The notes beneath the pieces were generated by a model that worked only from the letters and a program-made list of their open reading frames with translations, was not told the DNA's origin and ran no database searches. From Phenylobacterium aquaticum (lineage in GTDB: Bacteria; Pseudomonadota; Alphaproteobacteria; Caulobacterales; Caulobacteraceae), in NCBI GenBank assembly GCA_947378305.1, contig CANCJJ010000007.1, positions 48,620 through 112,619 on the forward strand: a stretch of DNA of 64,000 nucleotides. The letters are read 5' to 3'. Within the stretch, counting starts at the first letter, position 1; each line of letters opens with the position of its first letter. A program made the translations under genes and the position numbers. Below, piece by piece: positions 10,224-18,696 of this stretch.

Positions 10224-11147
10224 TTATTTCAGGAAATTGAGCAGGGACGAGTTCTGCAGGGAGATGAAGGTCTGGCTGGCCGCCTGAACGGCAATCTGGG
10301 CCTGACTGAGCTGGGTCGCCGCTTCAGCCATGTTGGCGTCGGTAATGTCGCCCAGCATGGTTTTGACGCTGGTCTGCTGATTGGTGATGGCCGCATTGGT
10401 GGTGTCAAGCTGGGCCTGGGCAGAGCCATTCTTGGCAACGGAATTGACCAGGTTCTTCGAGACCGACGACCAGGTCGCAAGCTGGTTTTCCAGGAATATG
10501 CGCTGGGTGTCTGTCAGGGTGCCCGCAAAGGGACCGGCGGCGGTTCCGTTGAAGTCCTGAATGGATTTGAAGGCCGCGACCAGGTCTGTGCCTATGTCGT
10601 CGGCAAGCTGGCCCGTGGTCAGGGTGGTGTTGTCGTCGATCTTCGCCTGGGCGATGTAGGTGTCGTTTTGGAAGAAGCTTGCGGTCGTGCCGCCAGACAG
10701 GTCCGACAGTTCCTTAGCGGACAGGGGTGCCGTATCGGCGACAGCCCCCGCAAACAGGTATTTGCCGTCGAACTTGGTGTTCAGGCCTCCGGCCGCCGAC
10801 TTGAAAAAGGTCTGGAGCGAGGACATCAGGCCATCGGCGCGATTATTGGCCAGGGCTTCGGAAATGGCCTTGCGGGCGCTGTCTGCGGCATCGGACACCT
10901 GGGTCAGGGCCAGATTTTGGGTTTCGAGCTTGAAGCCGACGATCTTGTTCTGCTCGGTATAGTGATCCAGGCGCCCATCGATGGACTTCATGGCGGTCAG
11001 GACCTCGGCATTGCGGGCATAGCCCTTCAGGTCGCTGCCATTTTTCTGGGTCGAGGTGCGCTGGCCAGCCTCGTTCTGGCGTTCCTGAGCGGTAAGAATG
11101 TTGCTGAGGATGTGGTTATAGCTGCCAGCTGTGGAGATGCGGGTCAT
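10224..11147 (-). CDS. flgL: flagellar hook-associated protein 3
   Basis: A 307-residue FlgL, the junction protein between hook-associated FlgK and the flagellin filament. The N-terminus (MTRISTAGSYNHILSNILTAQERQNEAGQRTSTQKNG) and the C-terminus (QAQIAVQAASQTFISLQNSSLLNFLK) form the coiled-coil D0/D1 regions shared with flagellin. The middle (about 110-230) is variable. It lies 10 bases after the flgK stop in the same direction, so the two are co-transcribed. Secreted through the flagellar export system, it has no Sec signal. Confidence 0.92.
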   Translation of the reverse strand: MTRISTAGSYNHILSNILTAQERQNEAGQRTSTQKNGSDLKGYARNAEVLTAMKSIDGRLDHYTEQNKIVGFKLETQNLALTQVSDAADSARKAISEALANNRADGLMSSLQTFFKSAAGGLNTKFDGKYLFAGAVADTAPLSAKELSDLSGGTTASFFQNDTYIAQAKIDDNTTLTTGQLADDIGTDLVAAFKSIQDFNGTAAGPFAGTLTDTQRIFLENQLATWSSVSKNLVNSVAKNGSAQAQLDTTNAAITNQQTSVKTMLGDITDANMAEAATQLSQAQIAVQAASQTFISLQNSSLLNFLK

Positions 11148-11157
11148 CCGGGCGTTC

Positions 11158-13254
11158 CTAGATTATGCCAAGCAAGGCATCGAAGAGTTCCTTGCTCGCC
11201 TGGATCATGCGGGCCGAGGCGTTGAAGGCTTGCTGATAGGTGGTCATGCGGACCAGTTCCTCATCCAGGTTGACGCCTTCCTTGGACTCGCGCCGGGCTG
11301 TGGCTTCGGCCTGGATGGCAGCATTGGACTGGGTGTTGGAGTCCGCGGTTGCGGCCCTGCGGCCAATGTCGGAGGCGAACTGTGCGGCGTAGTCGCCCAG
11401 GGTCGTCGTGGTGCTACCGATATTGCCAGCCGCCTGAAAGCTGGTCCGGGCCGACAGCGCGTTTGCCATGGCCAGGGCCCCGCCGCCATCTCCGGGCCGG
11501 ATTGATGGTTTCCCCTGGGCCACGGAGAGATCGAGGGTATTCATGGCGAGTTTCGACGGGCTCGCGGCGATTGTATTATCCAGATATAGACGACTGGCCC
11601 GGGTCAGGCGCTCTGACTGATCGAGACCAAACAGTTGCGACATGAAGGGGCCACCCGCGCCGCGCTGGGTCGTGTCTTCCTTGACCGATAGACGGGTTGC
11701 GGCGGGGTCGTTGGCCGCGAACTTCATCTGTCCCTTGGCGTCCAGAGACATGGTGCCATAGAGCCCCAGACCCGTCGTGCTCGAGTTCAAGGCGTCCAGC
11801 AGGTCCTGCATGGTGGTCCCCGAAGGAATGGTAACCTTGATGTCAGCCTGGGGTATGCCATCCGCCTGGGAGACCTGAAAGGTCACGGACTGGCCCGCCG
11901 TAAACCCGTGGTTGTCGGTGGGCGTAAGGCCTGTTTCATAGGGGGTGAATCCGTTTTGCCGGACCAGGTCATTCAGGCCGAAGAAATGCGAAAATCCGAG
12001 TCCGGACTTGGCCGACGTGCCCTCATCGATGGCCAGGCCGTTTGGGGATGTGGTCGCCAAACTCAATGTGCCGTTGGCAAAGCTCGCCGTCGCATTTCCG
12101 CCGAGGGTTGTATTCAACTGGGACAGGAAGGTCGCAGGCGTGAAAGCCAAGGTGTTTGTGCCGTCAGACATGGTCTGGGCGTCGAAATCGATCGTCGCGG
12201 TATTCTGCACAATGCCCTGGGCATTGACGATGGCAACCGTCGTGGCCCCAGTAAAATGCGAGACGGCTGAGGGCAGGTCGAGCCCAGTATTGCGGCCCGT
12301 CAGGCTTGTTGGGGCGGGCAGGGTCGTCGAGGCGTTATGCGCGGCATTGATCTGCTGGGTGACCCGACCTGACCATTCACCAAGTTGGTCGGCCATGCCG
12401 GGCAGTATGTTGTCCCGCAGGTCCATGAGGCCCCGAATCTCGCCGCCCGCAACCTTTATGGGCTGATTGACGATGGCCCCATTGGCGGAGGTGAGGGTAA
12501 GGTAGCCTGGCGTTCCCTCGTTTCGCTGGTAACTCAGGGTCGCGTTACCGGTTCCGACAAGCTCAAAATTGTCCACAGATCGAACAGTTACCCCGCCGAG
12601 ACTGCGGGCCTGAACCTGAACATCGATCAGCTTGGACAGGTCATCAATGAGCTGGGCCTGACGATTGGCCGGGCCGGAGGAGTCCCCCGACATGACATTG
12701 GCCCTGCTGATATCCGTATTGAGGGTAGAGATTTGCGTGAGCAGATCGTTGATGGTCTGAACGTTGCCTGAGATTCGGCTGTCCGCTGATGTCCTCAGGC
12801 GCGCAATCTCACCACTGATACGATGGGTTTCAATCAGAAAGTCCTGGACGCTCGACAGGGCCTGGGCGCGAAGCTGGCCTGATGTCGGGTCCTGGGCAGA
12901 GGCCGAGAAGGCAGCCGAAATATTATCGAGGCGGTCGAAATAGTAATTGGTGCCGGACGGGTCGCCGAACAGGGTTTGGGCCATGTCGACCGTGTTTGAC
13001 ACTGTCGACCAACGATTGGCATTGGCTGTCGCCGTAAGGCTGGTGGACTGGAGGAACTGGTCCGTCACCCGTTCAATGGCAATTATGTCGACGCCGCCGC
13101 TGGTGCCGCTGGCCAGATGGGGCGCTTGAACCGCGACCTTCCGGACATAGGACGGGGTGTTGACGTTGGCGATATTGTCCGCCGTCGCCCGCAGGTTCGC
13201 CTGAGCCGCAAGCATGCCCGATGTGGCATTATTCAGGACACTGGTTAGCGACAC
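11158..13254 (-). CDS. flgK: flagellar hook-associated protein 1
   Basis: A 698-residue FlgK. The start is a GTG at 13254 preceded by AGGGGG with good spacing; it gives the family N-terminus SLTSVLNNATSGMLAAQANL followed by the rod-type motif ATADNIANVNTPSYVRK. The longer in-frame extension to 13365 is not family-like and would lie outside the promoter-proximal region. The C-terminus EELVRMTTYQQAFNASARMIQASKELFDALLGII is the conserved D0 helix. FlgK caps the hook and joins it to FlgL. Transcription is expected from the sigma-54 promoter at 13401-13416. Confidence 0.92.
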   Translation of the reverse strand: MSLTSVLNNATSGMLAAQANLRATADNIANVNTPSYVRKVAVQAPHLASGTSGGVDIIAIERVTDQFLQSTSLTATANANRWSTVSNTVDMAQTLFGDPSGTNYYFDRLDNISAAFSASAQDPTSGQLRAQALSSVQDFLIETHRISGEIARLRTSADSRISGNVQTINDLLTQISTLNTDISRANVMSGDSSGPANRQAQLIDDLSKLIDVQVQARSLGGVTVRSVDNFELVGTGNATLSYQRNEGTPGYLTLTSANGAIVNQPIKVAGGEIRGLMDLRDNILPGMADQLGEWSGRVTQQINAAHNASTTLPAPTSLTGRNTGLDLPSAVSHFTGATTVAIVNAQGIVQNTATIDFDAQTMSDGTNTLAFTPATFLSQLNTTLGGNATASFANGTLSLATTSPNGLAIDEGTSAKSGLGFSHFFGLNDLVRQNGFTPYETGLTPTDNHGFTAGQSVTFQVSQADGIPQADIKVTIPSGTTMQDLLDALNSSTTGLGLYGTMSLDAKGQMKFAANDPAATRLSVKEDTTQRGAGGPFMSQLFGLDQSERLTRASRLYLDNTIAASPSKLAMNTLDLSVAQGKPSIRPGDGGGALAMANALSARTSFQAAGNIGSTTTTLGDYAAQFASDIGRRAATADSNTQSNAAIQAEATARRESKEGVNLDEELVRMTTYQQAFNASARMIQASKELFDALLGII

Positions 13255-13400
13255 GGGATGACCCCCTAAATCGGCAAGCCTTGCGTAGTCCCGGCCATTT
13301 CTGCCGGGGAGAATATAGACAGCCCACACAAGGGTTCCGAAAAAACCCTTTCTTTTCAAGATCACGACTTCTGCCGCGACCGGGAAACATAATTAACGGC

Positions 13401-13416
13401 GCAAGACAGATGCCAA
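13401..13416 (-). promoter_or_regulatory. flgKp: sigma-54 promoter for flgK-flgL
   Basis: On the minus strand the sequence reads TTGGCATCTGTCTTGC: a -24 element TTGGCA and a -12 element TTGC with exactly ten bases between the invariant GG (13413-13414) and GC (13401-13402). It lies about 135 bases ahead of the flgK GTG. Late flagellar genes in Caulobacterales are known to use sigma-54 with the activator FlbD. Confidence 0.7.
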
Positions 13417-13561
13417 GTGATTTTGCCCAAAAGACAGGGCGGCAGGTCCGGCCTATCTGACCCACAATCGCCCGGCAAAAAACGCCTGTGGGGATATGGC
13501 GTCGAGATCGCGACGAAAAATTTTATCTCATTAATTCAGTAAAATACCGCAATTTCATGAG

Positions 13562-13578
13562 TTGGCGCGGAGGTTGCG
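13562..13578 (+). promoter_or_regulatory. fliKp: sigma-54 promoter for fliK-flgD-flgE
   Basis: TTGGCGCGGAGGTTGCG matches the sigma-54 consensus, with GG at 13564-13565, GC at 13576-13577 and exactly ten bases between them. It lies about 80 bases before the fliK ATG at 13659 and thereby supports that start over longer in-frame extensions. The 404-bp flgK-fliK spacer (13255-13658) holds this and the opposing promoter. A GC-rich CCGGC-containing stretch between them (13440-13480) is a plausible enhancer region, but no site can be fixed. Confidence 0.7.
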
Positions 13579-13658
13579 TAGTGGGGTTCGAATATGTTCA
13601 GCGCAGCACGCGCCCCCCTAGACAAGTCGCCTCGGCACCTTGTCGGACCTTGGTACTC

Positions 13659-15599
13659 ATGGACGCCATTCTAAACCTTATTGCATCGACCCTGACCGCA
13701 TCACCCTCCGGTAATGCGCAAGGCTCGTCGATGGGGTCGCAGGGTGGTCCCTTGACCGGCGTCAACTTTGCCAGCCTGATCAGTCAGGTCGATGGGAAGG
13801 CGGGGCCAGACCTTGGGGTCTTACCGGCACCGGCAATGCCAGCGCTTCAAGTCCCTCAGATGGATTTGATGCCATCCCTCGACTGTCCCGCGCCCGCGCA
13901 GATGGAGGTGCCGGAAGGTATTGCCCAGATTGTGCTGCCTGAAGCCTCCGCCCCGGTGGCCGAGGGGCTGGTCACGTCCCCGGCAAGTCCCGTCCTGACG
14001 GATACGGTCGTTTCTGTTCCGGCAAGGGTCTCGGCGGCACCGGCCCCTGTGGCCATTTTGCCTCCTGTTTCCTCAGAGATCGTTCTCGATGGCGCTGAGC
14101 CGCCTGAAGTCAAGATTTCAATCCCTCCCGTGGCGATCACAAGCCTGCTCACGGCGCTGATGCCCGATGAGGCTGCGTCGGCCGAGACAGTGCCGACCCG
14201 TCTTGCTGAAGACGACCTCGCCCTTGCAGAGCCCATTGGAGCAAGTCCGGATAACCAGGCCGCCCAGCTTCTCGCTGGCCTGATGATGCAAAGGCCACTT
14301 CAGCCATCTGAACGACCGACGTCCGTATCGAACGGCACAAAGACGCCCGGTGCCGCGTCTGCGCCGGTTGCGCTGGGACAGATTGCTTCGGCAGAGTCTG
14401 CAACAGATGGGCGTCAGCTTGGTGCACCAAAGGCCCAGGTCATGCCGATTGGGGTCCCGTCGCTCGCATCAACAGAAACGCCGGCTCCAGTCCAGACCCC
14501 AGTCCAGACCCCAGTCCAGACCCCAGTCCAATCCGAAGTCGCGGAAGGCCTGCCCTTTGTCGCGCAGGCACCCAAGGACCGGGACGTCTCGCCTGCCCCG
14601 ACGCCTGCCCCGACGCCTGCCCCGACGCCTGCCGCAGCACCTGACGGTCAGTCAAAACTCGCCGAAGCCAAGCCGCCCGCTCGACCGGTCATTTCTGGCC
14701 AAAATCCCGCTGAACCCGCGCGGGTTCAAGTCTCCCAAATGATCGCTGTCGCGCCTGAGGCAAAACCCCCGGCGGACTCTGGCCTCGTTCAGGCCGAGGT
14801 TATGGCCGTCTCGACACCGCAGCCCCAGGCCCCTGTCCAGGTCTCGGGCGACCGGATCCCGGCACGCAGCGCCGCAATCGCGCGCGGGCAAGAGTCCATT
14901 AGGGGTGCCGAACCCAGCCTTTCGGGGACGGACTTGGCTCCATCTGATGGCGCGCAGGCCGTCTCAGCCCCCGCCATCGTCACCAAGGTCACCAGTGTCC
15001 AGGTCCGACCTGAAGGTGAGGCGAGACGGGAGCCCGACCTCGCTCAGGCCCTACCGGCGGAAAAAGCGGACGTCGAGGCCCAGCAGGCCTTGCAGGCGGC
15101 CCCCCTCTTCCAGCCCGCCACCCATATCCCCGCCGCCCTTGCCAAGGCGACCATGGAGACGGTGCCAAGCCTCACCAGTCACCTGATCTCCCGCCTGGCG
15201 GACAAGGTCGCCCGGTTTGATGTTCAGTTGCACCCGGCCGATCTGGGGCGGGTGGATGTCCACCTTGAAATCATGGCCGACGGCCGGATCTCCGGGACCA
15301 TGTCCTTTGATACCCCCCAGGCGGCTGCCGAGCTGCGCAGCCGGGCTGACGAACTGACCCGGTCCTTGCAAGACGCAGGCTTCGACATGTCCGGTGGCCT
15401 GTCCTTTGATGTCGCCAGCGACCGGGGGCAGGGTCAGGGGCAGTCGCGCCAGAACGCCCCCGAACTCAGCCAGACCCAGAGGGGCCGGGCCTTTGACCAA
15501 GCCATGAGCCTCGCCGATGAGTCCCGCAATTTGGCCCTGGATGGAGCTTTGCAGGCCTATCAGAGCCGGGCTCGCTCCGGCTATGACATAAGGATCTAG
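13659..15599 (+). CDS. fliK: flagellar hook-length control protein
   Basis: A 646-residue FliK homologue, the secreted ruler that stops hook growth and switches export specificity. The N-terminal two thirds are Ala/Pro/Val-rich and low complexity, as expected for FliK, and include two tracts of 12-base tandem repeats. The conserved C-terminal hook domain (about residues 500-600) contains HPADLGRVDVHLEIMADGRI, FDTPQAAAELRSRADELTRSLQDAG and FDMSGGLSFDV. The ATG at 13659 is taken because the sigma-54 promoter lies inside any longer reading. It is followed two bases later by flgD. Confidence 0.88.
   Translation: MDAILNLIASTLTASPSGNAQGSSMGSQGGPLTGVNFASLISQVDGKAGPDLGVLPAPAMPALQVPQMDLMPSLDCPAPAQMEVPEGIAQIVLPEASAPVAEGLVTSPASPVLTDTVVSVPARVSAAPAPVAILPPVSSEIVLDGAEPPEVKISIPPVAITSLLTALMPDEAASAETVPTRLAEDDLALAEPIGASPDNQAAQLLAGLMMQRPLQPSERPTSVSNGTKTPGAASAPVALGQIASAESATDGRQLGAPKAQVMPIGVPSLASTETPAPVQTPVQTPVQTPVQSEVAEGLPFVAQAPKDRDVSPAPTPAPTPAPTPAAAPDGQSKLAEAKPPARPVISGQNPAEPARVQVSQMIAVAPEAKPPADSGLVQAEVMAVSTPQPQAPVQVSGDRIPARSAAIARGQESIRGAEPSLSGTDLAPSDGAQAVSAPAIVTKVTSVQVRPEGEARREPDLAQALPAEKADVEAQQALQAAPLFQPATHIPAALAKATMETVPSLTSHLISRLADKVARFDVQLHPADLGRVDVHLEIMADGRISGTMSFDTPQAAAELRSRADELTRSLQDAGFDMSGGLSFDVASDRGQGQGQSRQNAPELSQTQRGRAFDQAMSLADESRNLALDGALQAYQSRARSGYDIRI
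14488..14530 (+). repeat. 12-base tandem repeat inside fliK (TPVQ)
   Basis: About 3.6 copies of the 12-base unit CAGTCCAGACCC encode a (TPVQ)n stretch. The copies are near identical at the DNA level, which points to recent slippage expansion in the ruler region of FliK. Confidence 0.85.
14591..14633 (+). repeat. 12-base tandem repeat inside fliK (PTPA)
   Basis: About 3.6 identical copies of the 12-base unit GCCTGCCCCGAC encode (PTPA)n. It lies 60 bases downstream of the TPVQ tract and has the same unit length, so in-frame expansion or contraction would change ruler length by four residues per unit. Confidence 0.85.
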
Positions 15600-15601
15600 G
15601 C

Positions 15602-16288
15602 ATGACCGTCGCCGTAACATCCGCAAGCTCAACCTCGTCCGGAACAGATGCGGCCACGCTTGGCCAGACCCAGCTCTCGACCAGCTACGACACCTTCCTG
15701 AAGCTCCTGACCACTCAGCTGCAAAATCAGGACCCGATGTCACCCCTGGATTCCAACCAGTTCACCCAGCAGCTCGTGCAGATGACGGGCGTTCAACAGC
15801 AGCTTTATTCGAACGACCTGCTCAAGCAGCTGGTGTCGAACACCGGTAGCGGCATTTCTGATGCGGTTTCGGTCATCGGCAAGGAAGCCCGGGCGGATAT
15901 GTCGACCACCAATATCTCCGGCGGCAAGGCCAACTGGGGCTATAATCTAAAACAGGCCGCGGCGAGTGTCCGGCTCGAAGTTCTCGATTCCCAGGGCCGG
16001 ATTGTCCATGTCGAGACCAAGTCGAACCTTCCGGCCGGAGAGCAGTCCCTGACCTGGAGCGGCTCCGACCTCCAGGGCCGGCAACTCCCCGATGGCGGCC
16101 CCTACAAACTGAATGTCGTCGCAACCGACTCCAGCGCGGGCTCCGTCGCCTCATCCGTCTTCGTCAGGGGGCTGGTGAGCGGTGTCGAGCAAGTCGCCGG
16201 CAAGCCTGTCCTTACCATTAACGGCGCAAGTGTCCCCTGGGCCTCTGTGACCGCTGTCAGCATTCCGAAGAGTTCAACCCCTGCCTGA
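15602..16288 (+). CDS. flgD: flagellar hook assembly scaffold protein
   Basis: A 228-residue FlgD, the hook cap required for polymerisation of FlgE. The conserved N-terminal part is TSYDTFLKLLTTQLQNQDPMSPLDSNQFTQQLVQMTGVQQQL (about residues 30-70). The C-terminal part is the FlgD Ig/tudor region, with SVRLEVLDSQGRIVHVE and LTWSGSDLQGRQLPDGGPYKLNV. The ATG lies two bases after the fliK stop, so it is co-transcribed and probably coupled. It is followed after 58 bases by flgE. Confidence 0.95.
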   Translation: MTVAVTSASSTSSGTDAATLGQTQLSTSYDTFLKLLTTQLQNQDPMSPLDSNQFTQQLVQMTGVQQQLYSNDLLKQLVSNTGSGISDAVSVIGKEARADMSTTNISGGKANWGYNLKQAAASVRLEVLDSQGRIVHVETKSNLPAGEQSLTWSGSDLQGRQLPDGGPYKLNVVATDSSAGSVASSVFVRGLVSGVEQVAGKPVLTINGASVPWASVTAVSIPKSSTPA

Positions 16289-16346
16289 CGCTCATGATCC
16301 TGATCGGATTTGAACGTCCCCCAAGTCGTGAAGAAGAGGAAAGACA

Positions 16347-17756
16347 ATGAGTATCAATAGCGCGATGAACGCGGGCGTCTCCGGCCTGGTCTCGAATGCA
16401 TCTTCCCTGGCTGCGATCTCTGACAATATCGCCAATGTGAACACGACCGCCTACAAGCGGAAGTCGGTCAATTTCTCGAATGTGGTGACCAGTCAGTCGG
16501 AAAGCGGCCTCTATAATGCCGGCGGCGTTCACAGCTCGGTACACCAGTATGTCGCCCAACAGGGAACGACCCAATCGACCAACTCCACCACCGACCTTGC
16601 CATTCTTGGAAGCGGTATGTTCGTTGTCGCGGACAAGGGCGGGGATATTAGTGAGTCTGATCCCCGCTTCTTCACCCGGGCCGGGTCATTCTCGGTAAAC
16701 GGGGATGGGTATCTGGTAAATAGCCAGGGCCAGTTCCTGCAGGCCTGGATCGCCGACATCAACGGCGAAATTACCCCCGACCCATCGAACCTGGCGATCA
16801 TGAAGCCGATCAATGTGTCGAACCTGGGGGCCAGCGTCCTGCCGACAACCGAAATCACATTGAATGCGAACTTCGATAAACGAGCCATCTTAGGCTCGGC
16901 GGGGGATGCGGCCTACGATGCTACAGCCACCTCAATGACCGCCTATGCGGCGGACAATACGACGGGCACAAAACCGGACTTCAAGTTCGATGTTGCCATT
17001 GTCGACTCCACTGGCGGCACCCGTAGCCTGACCTTTGCACTCCTGAAGGACTCGACCTCAGGTGAGACCAACCAGTGGCACGCGGAAATCTATGCAAAAC
17101 CGGCCACTGATTTGGATGGTACTAATCCTGCAGGTCAGATCCTGGCCGGAACCCTGAAGTTTAATTCTGACGGTAGTTTCAACCAGGATTTGTCCACCCT
17201 TTATGGAACGACCACGAACCAGGGGATTACCAAGGGCAATAAGCCACACATAAGCATAGGGTCGTCCGAGGAGCTGCAAGGCATCAGGTGGGCGTTTGGA
17301 CTCGGGATCTATGGCTCGGCCATTGATGTCAACATGACCAGTGTTACCCAGTTGTCAGCCGATAACTTCGTCAAAACAAACGCCAATGGCGCCACGGTTG
17401 GCAATCTTGCGGCGATCAAGGTGGAAGCCAACGGCTTTGTTCAGGGGGTGTTCGATAACTCCCTTGTGCGAACCATTGCCCAGATCGGTCTGGCTTCGGT
17501 GACCAACCCAGACGGGTTGAAGGGCACTATCAAGGGGGCCTATGAGGCGACGTCGGCTTCAGGCGATGTCTCCATCGGTATTCCTGGCAAGGCGGGTATT
17601 GGCCAGGTGAGTTCTTCCACCCTTGAGACCTCTACCGTTGACCTTTCTGTGGAGTTTGCGGGCCTGATTACCACCCAGCGCGCCTATTCAGCGTCTTCCA
17701 AGATCATAACGACAGCCGATCAGATGCTAGAGGAATTGCTGAGTATCAAGAGGTAA
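16347..17756 (+). CDS. flgE: flagellar hook protein
   Basis: A 469-residue FlgE, the hook subunit. The N-terminus has the rod/hook motif SLAAISDNIANVNTTAYKRKSVNFSNVV. The C-terminus has the partner helix TVDLSVEFAGLITTQRAYSASSKIITTADQMLEELLSIKR. Between them are the exposed D1/D2 regions. A good Shine-Dalgarno (GAAGAGGAAAG) precedes the ATG. It is the last gene of the fliK-flgD-flgE unit and is followed by an AT-rich spacer with a possible terminator before sciP. Confidence 0.96.
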   Translation: MSINSAMNAGVSGLVSNASSLAAISDNIANVNTTAYKRKSVNFSNVVTSQSESGLYNAGGVHSSVHQYVAQQGTTQSTNSTTDLAILGSGMFVVADKGGDISESDPRFFTRAGSFSVNGDGYLVNSQGQFLQAWIADINGEITPDPSNLAIMKPINVSNLGASVLPTTEITLNANFDKRAILGSAGDAAYDATATSMTAYAADNTTGTKPDFKFDVAIVDSTGGTRSLTFALLKDSTSGETNQWHAEIYAKPATDLDGTNPAGQILAGTLKFNSDGSFNQDLSTLYGTTTNQGITKGNKPHISIGSSEELQGIRWAFGLGIYGSAIDVNMTSVTQLSADNFVKTNANGATVGNLAAIKVEANGFVQGVFDNSLVRTIAQIGLASVTNPDGLKGTIKGAYEATSASGDVSIGIPGKAGIGQVSSSTLETSTVDLSVEFAGLITTQRAYSASSKIITTADQMLEELLSIKR

Positions 17757-17829
17757 TCCGTCAGTTAATTGAAGCAGTCATCATGCTCAAAGCATTATGG
17801 TTTCCAATTAATAATTAAGCAGTAGGAAT

Positions 17830-17857
17830 ATTATAGCTTTTTTTACTATAATTTTTT
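17830..17857 (+). terminator. AT-rich stem-loop and T-run after flgE
   Basis: ATTATAG pairs perfectly with CTATAAT across a nine-base loop and is followed by five T residues. The stem is almost free of G/C, which is unusual for a terminator in such a GC-rich genome, so efficiency may be low and read-through into sciP is possible. It sits in a strongly AT-rich spacer (17757-17922). Confidence 0.45.
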
Positions 17858-17869
17858 ACCGCCCGTTAT

Positions 17870-17895
17870 GTCATTTAATATATTTATTGAATGAC
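17870..17895 (+). promoter_or_regulatory. 26-base inverted repeat upstream of sciP
   Basis: GTCATTTAATA and TATTGAATGAC form 11-base arms around a four-base centre, with only one DNA mismatch, which would be a G-U pair in RNA. It ends 27 bases before the sciP ATG. It could be an operator in the sciP promoter or a 5'-UTR hairpin. TTAA elements are frequent in this spacer, but no exact TTAA-N7-TTAA CtrA box is found. Confidence 0.5.
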
Positions 17896-17922
17896 AAGTG
17901 ACAACGAGAAGAGCTTGAGTTT

Positions 17923-18213
17923 ATGTTTCAACGACAACAAACCGCGCGGACGAACAGCCAGGGTGAGGCCTTTGTGGTGGGCCCGACGGGGACGCCCCTG
18001 ACCCTGGGTGACCTGCCGCCCGCCGACATTGGGCGCTGGGTTATTCGGCGGAAGGCTGAGGTTGTGGCGGCTGTCCGGGGTGGTCTCCTGAGCGAAGCCC
18101 AGGCCTGTGACCGCTATGACCTGACCCGCGAGGAGTTTCGCAGCTGGCAGGCCTCGATTGACCAGCACGGCCTGGCTGGCCTGCGCACAACCCGGATTCA
18201 GCAGTACCGCTAA
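17923..18213 (+). CDS. sciP: SciP-type cell-cycle regulator (DUF1153)
   Basis: A 96-residue DUF1153 protein with the family core FVVGPTGTPLTLGDLPP, RWVIRRKAEVVAAVRGGLLS, EACDRY-like EAQACDRYDLT and HGLAGLRTTRIQQYR. The middle (about 45-85) is a helix-turn-helix. In Caulobacter crescentus SciP binds CtrA-regulated promoters and blocks CtrA-dependent transcription in swarmer cells, and its gene also lies next to the hook genes. Family and position agree here, so the assignment is strong although binding is not shown. It is separated from flgE by the AT-rich spacer and is convergent with the RusA-like gene four bases away. Confidence 0.88.
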   Translation: MFQRQQTARTNSQGEAFVVGPTGTPLTLGDLPPADIGRWVIRRKAEVVAAVRGGLLSEAQACDRYDLTREEFRSWQASIDQHGLAGLRTTRIQQYR

Positions 18214-18217
18214 AGTC

Positions 18218-18616
18218 CTAGCGCAGGGTGTGGGGACGGCGGGCGCTGAATTCCGCGCCGCTTCCGAACTTCCGCACGATGATGGTGATCCGTTCCCGCT
18301 CGCCGGGATGACGCTCGACAAGCAGCCGGGCCACCTGGGCATCATCGTGAAAGGCATAGCCCTTGATTGCGTCGAGCAGGGCCTTGGCCAGGTTATCCAG
18401 ATCCATCCAGGGCGGGTCGCCCACATAGTGCATGGTGATCTCGACGGAAAACTCCCCCCAGGCCGCCCGACCCCCGCGCCAGGCCTTGCGGAAAAACTCA
18501 TAAATCAGGGGTTTGTAATAACGGGTCTGGGTGGTCAGGCCATCAACGACAAGTTCCAGGACGCCGTCAGCTTCCCGGGCGCGTACCTTGTTGTGGTGGG
18601 TCCATTCGTCCATCAT
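18218..18616 (-). CDS. RusA-like endodeoxyribonuclease
   Basis: A 132-residue protein with the RusA catalytic signature PPWMDLDNLAKALLDAIKG...FHDDAQV. Asp72, Asp74, Lys78 and Asp91/92 occupy the places of the metal-binding acids and lysine of RusA Holliday-junction resolvase. RusA genes are usually phage-borne, but here no other phage genes are near and base composition matches the neighbours, so it looks like a resident chromosomal gene. The start could be either of two adjacent ATGs (18616 or 18613). The substrate is inferred from the family only. Confidence 0.7.
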   Translation of the reverse strand: MMDEWTHHNKVRAREADGVLELVVDGLTTQTRYYKPLIYEFFRKAWRGGRAAWGEFSVEITMHYVGDPPWMDLDNLAKALLDAIKGYAFHDDAQVARLLVERHPGERERITIIVRKFGSGAEFSARRPHTLR

Positions 18617-18696
18617 CAGGCTCTTTAACGCGACCTGTGCCTTGCAGTCTCGCGTGTCTTCGCTAAACCGGGCGCAAATTCTGCCAGGAGGCCATG

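Noticed and set aside
13585..13600. GGTTCGAAT resembling a tRNA T-loop
   Set aside because: No acceptor stem or anticodon arm can be folded around it; it lies just after a sigma-54 promoter. No tRNA gene was found in the window.
14488..14633. Tandem repeats considered as a CRISPR-like array
   Set aside because: The units are 12 bases, contiguous without spacers, in frame inside fliK.
17757..17922. CtrA box TTAA-N7-TTAA upstream of sciP
   Set aside because: Several TTAA elements are present but none with the seven-base spacing, so a CtrA site is not annotated.
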